Shown here in pieces: positions 58,955 through 64,000 of a DNA stretch of 64,000 nucleotides. A program made the translations under genes and the position numbers. How positions within the stretch are numbered: position 1 is the first letter of the stretch; each line of letters opens with the position of its first letter. The stretch spans positions 558,001 through 622,000 of the forward strand of contig NZ_AP012273.1 in NCBI RefSeq assembly GCF_000828615.1, in the 5' to 3' direction. Source of the stretch: Thiolapillus brandeum. GTDB taxonomy: Bacteria; Pseudomonadota; Gammaproteobacteria; Chromatiales; Chromatiaceae. The notes under the pieces were generated by a model, which did no database searches, was not told where the DNA came from, and worked only from the letters and a program-made list of their open reading frames with translations.

Positions 58955-59922
58955 TTCCCGGCGGTAGCGGTGTGGAAGTGGTGCATGGAGCTTTGCGGGA
59001 TAACATTCCCGGCTACAGCATGGCCCACTATTCACCGAAACTGGAATATCTTCCAGTGATGCTGAGACGATATCGCAGCACCAATGTGGATCTGCAGCAT
59101 ATGCCCGCTGATCATGCCATGTTTCTTGCGGCTTCTGACGTGCCACTGGCAATTACTTTTCATAATTATGTGCTGGATGCCTGGATGCGGAGATACAGCT
59201 CTCCGGTGCAGAAACTGCATTATGCTACGGATCTGCGCTATTTCATCAAACAGGCCCTGCACAAAGCGGATACTGTAACGGCGGTCAGTCAATTTACAGC
59301 CGACCTGGTTGGAAAGGATCTGGGATATGGGGGCGATATACATGTCATTCCCAATGGCGTTGATGAAGAGTTGTTCAAGCCACGGAATGACGGGCGTCGG
59401 GACGCCAGAGGCAAGGTTCGGGTGCTGTTCAGTGGCAATCCTACGCGCAGAAAAGGCGTTCAGTGGTTGAAGGAAATCGCCGATCAGCTACCGGCGCAAG
59501 TGGAATTGTTTGTTACCCAGGGCTTGCGTGCGCACAGGAAAATATTCTCCGGTTCTTCCATGTATTGTGTCGGTGCGGTACCACACAAGGATATGCCCGC
59601 CTTGTATCGTGATGTGGATATGGTGTTGAGCTGTACGGTTCGGGAGGGAATGCCATTGTCCATCATTGAAGCCATGGCATGCGGACTGCCGGTTGTAGCC
59701 AGTGATTGTTCTTCGTTGCCGGAATTGATCGATCATGGCAAGGGGGGGTTCCTGTGTGGTGTTGGTGATGTTCCGGATTTTGTGAAAAGAATAGGCCAGT
59801 TGGCGGATTCTCCTGGCTTGCGTCGGGAAATGGGGCTGTACAATCGGCATAAAGTCGAGAGTTGTTTTACGTTGTCTGGCATGATCGATGCTTACAGGAT
59901 GCTGTTTGATGATATGTTGTAG
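58930..59922 (+). CDS. GT4 family glycosyltransferase
   Basis: A 330-residue GT4 enzyme, shorter than usual, with the donor-site motifs VLFSGNPTRRKGVQWL and EGMPLSIIEAMACGLPVVA. The N-terminal domain lacks the usual GGxE loop and starts SVVPGGSGVEVVHGAL instead. It overlaps the upstream GT gene by 25 bp. Acceptor unknown. Confidence 0.82.
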   Translation: MRPRIHSVVPGGSGVEVVHGALRDNIPGYSMAHYSPKLEYLPVMLRRYRSTNVDLQHMPADHAMFLAASDVPLAITFHNYVLDAWMRRYSSPVQKLHYATDLRYFIKQALHKADTVTAVSQFTADLVGKDLGYGGDIHVIPNGVDEELFKPRNDGRRDARGKVRVLFSGNPTRRKGVQWLKEIADQLPAQVELFVTQGLRAHRKIFSGSSMYCVGAVPHKDMPALYRDVDMVLSCTVREGMPLSIIEAMACGLPVVASDCSSLPELIDHGKGGFLCGVGDVPDFVKRIGQLADSPGLRREMGLYNRHKVESCFTLSGMIDAYRMLFDDML

Positions 59923-59984
59923 CCTGCCTTGCAGGCAGTGCTCATCAGGGATTGCCTGCAGGATGAAAATTGTGCCTGAACTGA

Positions 59985-60653
59985 ATGCGCGTGGATAAAA
60001 TGAAAACCAGGCAATACTACGAAAAGGAGTATCACTTTGATCAGGATGCATCTTCTCCTCCGGATCTCAGGCGTGCTGAGCGTATTCTCAAGTATCTTGG
60101 GAAGGATGGTGATCGCCTGATTGATTTGGGAGGCGGTGTCGGCTGGATGTCCATGCTGGCCGTGAAAGGGGGACATGTCCGGGAGAGTGTGAACCTCGAT
60201 ATTTCCATGCGAGCGTTGCGTTTTGGCCGGGAGTTGCAGGCTGATAGTGTATTCTTTGCCTGTGCCAACGGAGAGGCGCTGCCACTGCAAACCGGCAGTG
60301 CAGACAGGCTGTTGTCTTTTGGTTCCCTGGAGCATTTTGATGACATCGATGCTGGTTTGAAGGAGATAAGGAGAGTACTGGTTCCCAATGGAACAGCCAT
60401 ACTGGTGGTCCCCAATTTTTATGTTAGAACCGAGCAGCCACAGGAATTCAGAACCCACTATTGGGGTTGGAAAAGGATTATGGAGCGCAATGGCTTTGAA
60501 GTGTTGACGACCGGCAGGGATTGGGGGCCGCAAGTGTTCCGCAACTCAAGTCCCGGACGAGCGCTGTTGCGAATGGCAGGCAGGGTGGCTTCGTTGTTCC
60601 CCTATCTTCAATACCAACTGATCATGGTGCTAAAATCAAAACCCTGCTCATAG
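59985..60653 (+). CDS. Class I SAM-dependent methyltransferase
   Basis: A 222-residue methyltransferase with motif I LIDLGGGVGWMS (about residues 44-55) and the DRLLSFGSLEHF acidic loop, like methyltransferase type 11 proteins of glycan loci. ATG at 59985 or at 60000 (MKTRQYYEK) could start it; neither has a strong ribosome binding site. The last codons overlap the next GT gene in another frame by about 19 bp. It may methylate a sugar of the surface glycan. Confidence 0.82.
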   Translation: MRVDKMKTRQYYEKEYHFDQDASSPPDLRRAERILKYLGKDGDRLIDLGGGVGWMSMLAVKGGHVRESVNLDISMRALRFGRELQADSVFFACANGEALPLQTGSADRLLSFGSLEHFDDIDAGLKEIRRVLVPNGTAILVVPNFYVRTEQPQEFRTHYWGWKRIMERNGFEVLTTGRDWGPQVFRNSSPGRALLRMAGRVASLFPYLQYQLIMVLKSKPCS

Positions 60654-61771
60654 CCAGAAATTATCCCCCTCTGGTAGGGGGCATCGAGCGCCTGATGCTG
60701 GAAGCCAGCAGGTATTTGCTGACTGCCGGAGATCTTGCTGTTCTGGCTCCCCAGGGTGCGGGGGAACAGGCTCCTGCAGGTGCGCAAGTCCACGAGCTTG
60801 CCTCGAACCCCACTTGGCGAATGCTGTTGGGCACTGCATGGCGAGGCCGGCAAATCTCCCGGGCTTTCATGCCGGATCTGGTGTTGGCTTCCAGCGGCCT
60901 GATGGCTCCTGCGGCCTATATTGCTGCAAGGCAGCGTAAACTTCCTTACGCTATCTTTGTACATGGTCTGGATATCGTCTATCCCCATCCCGTATACCAG
61001 CGTTTGTTTCTGCCGGCGATACGCCGAGCGAACCAGGTCATTGCAAACAGCAGTTATACCGCAGAGCTTGCACGTGCCAAGGGTATATCCGGTGATCGGT
61101 TGCAGATCCTTCATCCAGGCGTGCAGACCCGCCTTGATGCAGCTTCTGCAGAGGAAATTGAGCAGTTTCGCCGGAAGAATGATCTGGATGGTACATTGCT
61201 GTTGTCGGTGGGCCGTCTTACCCCCAGAAAGGGTTTGGCCGAGTTTGTAGATCGGTCGCTGCCAGGAATCCTGGAGGCAGTTCCTGATGCATTGCTGGTG
61301 ATCGTAGGGGAAGATGCGACACAGGCTTTAGGGCAAGGTGTCGCCAGGGATGCCATTATCGCAGCAGCAAGACGGCGGGGGGTGTCTGATCATATCCGGT
61401 TTCTTGGAAAGCTCCCGGAAGCGTCCCTGCAACTGGCCTGGCAGGCATCTCAGCTGCATGTTTTTCCGATAAGAGCCATACCTGGTGATGTGGAGGGGTT
61501 CGGTATGGTAGCCATGGAAGCTGCGGCGCGTGGTTTGTGGACCATCGCTTTTTCAGTAGGAGGCGTTGTCGATGCAGTATCACCGGGTCAGTCCGGGGTG
61601 CTGGTGGCACAGAATGACTATGAAGGCTTCTCCCGAGCGGTTGTGGAAGCATTGTCCGGGGAAAACGTAAAACACCCGGAACAGGCCAGGCAATATGCGC
61701 AAGGTTTTGATTGGAGTCGTTATGGAGAGCGGTTGCTGGAAATCTGCAGGGGTTTGAGTGCTGCCGGTTGA
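60635..61771 (+). CDS. GT4 family glycosyltransferase with no canonical start
   Basis: A GT4 enzyme of about 378 residues with the loop YPPLVGGIERLMLEAS near the N-terminus and GFGMVAMEAAARGLWTI (E-x7-E-like) near the end. The reading frame has no ATG or GTG at the expected place. The homologous start (KTLLIARNYPP) falls at AAA-ATC, so ATC at 60635 is the best placed start; the nearest usable codon is a TTG at 60521 that would add 38 unrelated residues. It overlaps the upstream methyltransferase end in the -1 frame, so a -1 frameshift fusion is conceivable. It converges on the minus-strand methyltransferase with a 52-bp overlap. Confidence 0.8.
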   Translation: MKTLLIARNYPPLVGGIERLMLEASRYLLTAGDLAVLAPQGAGEQAPAGAQVHELASNPTWRMLLGTAWRGRQISRAFMPDLVLASSGLMAPAAYIAARQRKLPYAIFVHGLDIVYPHPVYQRLFLPAIRRANQVIANSSYTAELARAKGISGDRLQILHPGVQTRLDAASAEEIEQFRRKNDLDGTLLLSVGRLTPRKGLAEFVDRSLPGILEAVPDALLVIVGEDATQALGQGVARDAIIAAARRRGVSDHIRFLGKLPEASLQLAWQASQLHVFPIRAIPGDVEGFGMVAMEAAARGLWTIAFSVGGVVDAVSPGQSGVLVAQNDYEGFSRAVVEALSGENVKHPEQARQYAQGFDWSRYGERLLEICRGLSAAG

Positions 61772-62577
61772 AAATGAAATACAAACTGGTTGTTGCCGAG
61801 GCCGCAACTGCTTTCCAGCCGTGTAAGGATAAAGCCCCGGCTATTGTAAAAGTTGAATATCTCTGTCGTAGTGGCCACCTCGAACGGATACCCGCCAAGC
61901 CAGTCCCGCCAGTCGTGGACTATGGACATTCCCCGCTTCTTGCGGTATCCGGTAAACAGGTTCTTTTTGCTGACCAGGCTGGACGCAGCAGTTCTCAGGA
62001 ACAGGTAAGGATAGAAAATGGTTGAAATCAATGTCCTTGAAATGCTGTTCCGGCAATAGGCGCGCTTTACTTTTTTCCATAAGCGAGACTTGAAACCCTG
62101 GTCGTTGTATATGGCGATGAACAACCGACCATCTTCTGCCACAGGAATGACGATGTTTTCCAATGCGCGCCACATATCTCCCGTATGGTGTAGCACGCCC
62201 CAGGAATAGGTTATGTCGAATGTTCCAAGACTTTTCAGAAAGTCCGGATCCAGTACGGAACCCTGCATGATTTGCTATTCCAGAGTCTCAGCAAAGTAAC
62301 GCTGGCGCAGGGTTTCCGCGCAGGCAACGGAGGCGGGATCAAAATCAAAAGAGGTAACCCTGGCCCCAAGGCGCCGGGCAGCAAGAGAAAACAGGCCACT
62401 ACCGCAGCCTGCATCCAGAAAGGTTTTCCCCTTCAGATCCTGCACCTGAAGCATATCCTGAAGAGACTTCTCCGCTTCCAGGATTTTGTCTTCGTCCAGT
62501 GTATTGAGAAATGCACGCCAATTGTCTCCAAAAGCAAAACGGATTCCCTGCCGGATTTCATGCTGTGCGTCAGACAT
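61720..62577 (-). pseudogene. Class I SAM methyltransferase interrupted by one in-frame TAG
   Basis: On the minus strand the frame runs from 62577 as a methyltransferase with motif I FLDAGCGSGLFSLAARR, meets TAG at codon 101 (62275-62277), and continues in the same frame for 184 more codons, through SWGVLHHTGDMW and IYNDQG, to 61720. Homologues usually have a tryptophan-like residue where the TAG lies, so TGG-to-TAG is the simplest change. No other frame disturbance is seen. The two pieces could be annotated as separate 100- and 182-residue proteins, but each lacks half of the fold. Confidence 0.8.
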
Positions 62578-62585
62578 GGATGCCC

Positions 62586-62888
62586 CTACAGCTTGGTAGC
62601 CAATGCTTCAATCAGCTTGTTGACTGTAGCAGAGTCCTGCCCCTGCGCTTCCAGGTTGGCCATCAGTGCTTTGAGGAACCTGGCTTTTACATAGAAGTTC
62701 ATGGGATTGCTTTCTGCGTACAGGAATATTTGTTTGAGTACTTTTTCAAACTTCTTGCGATCCTTGCTGCGGGTGAGGCGTTCTTCCAGGGTGAGGCCCT
62801 TGGGCGGGAACTGGCGGGCAAACTCTTCGGATATCTCCTTGGCGAAATGGATTGCCTGGGAGGCGTCAAACCATTGTAAAATTGCCAT
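62586..62888 (-). CDS. Small conserved-looking protein of unknown function
   Basis: A 100-residue, mostly helical, charged protein that I do not recognise. It begins MAILQWFDASQAIHFAKEI, has the segment FARQFPPKGLTLEERL and a lysine-rich middle (RSKDRKKFEKVLKQIF), and ends LIEALATKL. No signal peptide or membrane helix is visible. It ends 8 bp before the start of the methyltransferase pseudogene, so both were probably one operon, divergent from the TPR/GT41 gene. Confidence 0.6.
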   Translation of the reverse strand: MAILQWFDASQAIHFAKEISEEFARQFPPKGLTLEERLTRSKDRKKFEKVLKQIFLYAESNPMNFYVKARFLKALMANLEAQGQDSATVNKLIEALATKL

Positions 62889-63019
62889 AAATGAACCGTA
62901 CCAGTTTGGGGCGGGCTAATGCTGTCAGGATACTTTATTCGTCTGCCAGGGGTCAAATTGGGCGGGGAGACAAGTACCTCATGATCTGGTGGCAACTCAA
63001 TTAGGATGGCTTGGAGAGT

Positions 63020-64000
63020 ATGGTGGACGGACAATCGCTGATCACCCTGGGAAACACCTTTGAGGATGAGGGGCAGCTGGATAAGGCAGAGCAATTGTAT
63101 CGGCAGGCTTTGCAGTATCCGGAGGTTCTGGCAAGGGCCCGGGTGAATCTGGGAAATATTGCTTCAGCCCGTGGTGACGGGCAGAAGGCATTGGAAAACT
63201 ACAGGAAGGCCGTGTCGGCTGATCCGGATTATGCCGGTGGTTACGCAAACCTGGGGCGCCTGCATTTTCTGAACAACCAGTTTGAGGCAGCGGTGTCCCA
63301 GTACCGTAAAGCCGCAGCATTGCTCCATGGCCCGGCAAAGGCAGAGATTCTGGTTAGTTTGGGCAATGCCCTGAACTACCTGGAACAAAGGGAAGAGGCG
63401 AGGAAGGTACTCGAAGAGGCTCTGTCCATCACTCCGGGGCATCCGTGGGCGCACAAGCAGCTGGGCCATATTCTCATGGTGCTCAAGCAACTGCCGGAAT
63501 CCATGGATCATCTGAATAAGGCTTTAGAGGCCTTGCCTGATGATGCGGATATATATACCTGGCTGGGAAAGGTGCTCTGTGACCAGGGATTCGTGGAGGA
63601 CTCCGTTCAACATCTGAAGGCAGCGCTTGATATCACACCGGATCACATATATTTGCGGGGTATGGCCATATTCACCATGAACTACCTTCCCGGCATCAGT
63701 GGTGAGGCGCTCTATAACGAGCACCTGGATTATGCCGATCGTTTCTGCAAGCCTTTTTATCCGAAGCAGCCTGTATATGCCAATACGCCTGAACCTGAGC
63801 GGAGACTTCGGGTCGGTTATGTATCTTCAGACTTCAGAACGCATCCTGTTTCCGTTTTTCTGGAGCCTTTGTTGGAACAGCATGATCGAAACAGGTTCGA
63901 GATCCACTGTTTTTACAACAACCGGCGCATTGACGGGATAACCACGAGACTGAAAAAACTGTCTGACCGGTGGCATGAGATTGCTGACAGGGACGATGAA
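63020..64000 (+). CDS. TPR-repeat protein with GT41 (O-GlcNAc transferase-like) domain, partial
   Basis: A frame of at least 327 codons running off the right edge. From ATG 63020 it carries about six tetratricopeptide repeats (residues 5-225, with repeat signatures such as GNTFEDEGQLDKAEQLYRQA, YANLGRLHFLNNQFEAA and LGNALNYLEQREEA). From about residue 267 it shows the start of the GT41 catalytic domain (RVGYVSSDFRTHPVSVFLEPLL, then HCFYNN). The family puts GlcNAc or another sugar on protein Ser/Thr residues. A TTG at 63011 and a GTG at 63023 are alternative starts. The catalytic half is outside the window. Confidence 0.85.
   Translation, partial: MVDGQSLITLGNTFEDEGQLDKAEQLYRQALQYPEVLARARVNLGNIASARGDGQKALENYRKAVSADPDYAGGYANLGRLHFLNNQFEAAVSQYRKAAALLHGPAKAEILVSLGNALNYLEQREEARKVLEEALSITPGHPWAHKQLGHILMVLKQLPESMDHLNKALEALPDDADIYTWLGKVLCDQGFVEDSVQHLKAALDITPDHIYLRGMAIFTMNYLPGISGEALYNEHLDYADRFCKPFYPKQPVYANTPEPERRLRVGYVSSDFRTHPVSVFLEPLLEQHDRNRFEIHCFYNNRRIDGITTRLKKLSDRWHEIADRDDE

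Noticed and set aside
59922-59936. GCCTGC/GCAGGC hairpin after the GT gene at 58.9 kb
   Set aside because: Too short, no T-tract and inside a cluster that seems to be transcribed through.
62275-62277. TAG as a pyrrolysine or otherwise recoded codon
   Set aside because: TAG ends several normal genes in this window, the protein is not a methylamine methyltransferase and no pyl genes are seen.

Overview
The window reads as a chromosomal segment of a gammaproteobacterium that is probably an autotrophic, sulfur-oxidiser-like organism. The evidence is a bacterial phosphoribulokinase (Calvin cycle), an NhaD-type Na+/H+ antiporter plus an ArsB/NhaD relative, the gammaproteobacterial blocks diaA-yraN-lpoA/rsmI-rnpB-mraZ, lpxC-dciA-M23-secA-argJ-Nudix/ThiE and pilB-pilC-pilD-coaE-zapD-yacG, and a moderately high GC content by eye. 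I cannot name the genus from sequence alone. No tRNA, CRISPR array or intact insertion sequence was seen.

Layout. 1-4.3 kb: the right end of a membrane-bound complex-I/hydrogenase-4-like operon (HyfE-, HyfF-, HyfG- and HyfI-like). Its large subunit lacks most nickel-ligand cysteines, so it is probably an energy-converting hydrogenase-related (Ehr-type) complex and not a hydrogenase. 4.2-9.9 kb: housekeeping genes on both strands (FAD oxidoreductase, POT peptide transporter, PlsC-like acyltransferase, SpoU methyltransferase, dxs). 9.9-15.4 kb: two ion transporters on either side of prk, then a DUF4139 protein. 15.4-19.7 kb: a GlcD-like flavoprotein, then diaA, yraN and lpoA, all on the minus strand. 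19.8-21.0 kb: rsmI and the RNase P RNA.

21.2-39.1 kb is a complete dcw (division and cell wall) cluster: mraZ-rsmH-ftsL-ftsI-murE-murF-mraY-murD-ftsW-murG-murC-murB-ddl-ftsQ-ftsA-ftsZ. Most junctions overlap by a few bases. A strong sigma-70-like promoter and MraZ-box repeats precede mraZ. The two places where the tight packing breaks are a 150-bp stretch between murC and murB, which holds a possible small ORF, and a 161-bp hairpin-rich MITE-like element placed exactly after the ftsA stop codon, before ftsZ. lpxC, dciA, an M23 peptidase, secA, argJ and a Nudix-ThiE fusion follow.

46.6-52.2 kb (minus strand): the type IV pilus motor, platform and peptidase genes pilB-pilC-pilD, then coaE, zapD and yacG. 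52.5 kb to the end: a surface-glycan locus with a GT2 polyprenyl-phosphate-type glycosyltransferase, a flippase, four GT4-like glycosyltransferases, an AsnB-type amidotransferase and a SAM methyltransferase. It ends in a second methyltransferase interrupted by one in-frame TAG, a small unknown protein, and the start of a TPR/GT41 (O-GlcNAc transferase-like) protein that runs off the window.

The most notable observations are the nickel-ligand-less Hyf-like subunit, the MITE with CTAA target duplication between ftsA and ftsZ, the amber-interrupted methyltransferase, and two genes without a canonical start codon (the Nudix-ThiE fusion and the glycosyltransferase at 60.6 kb).
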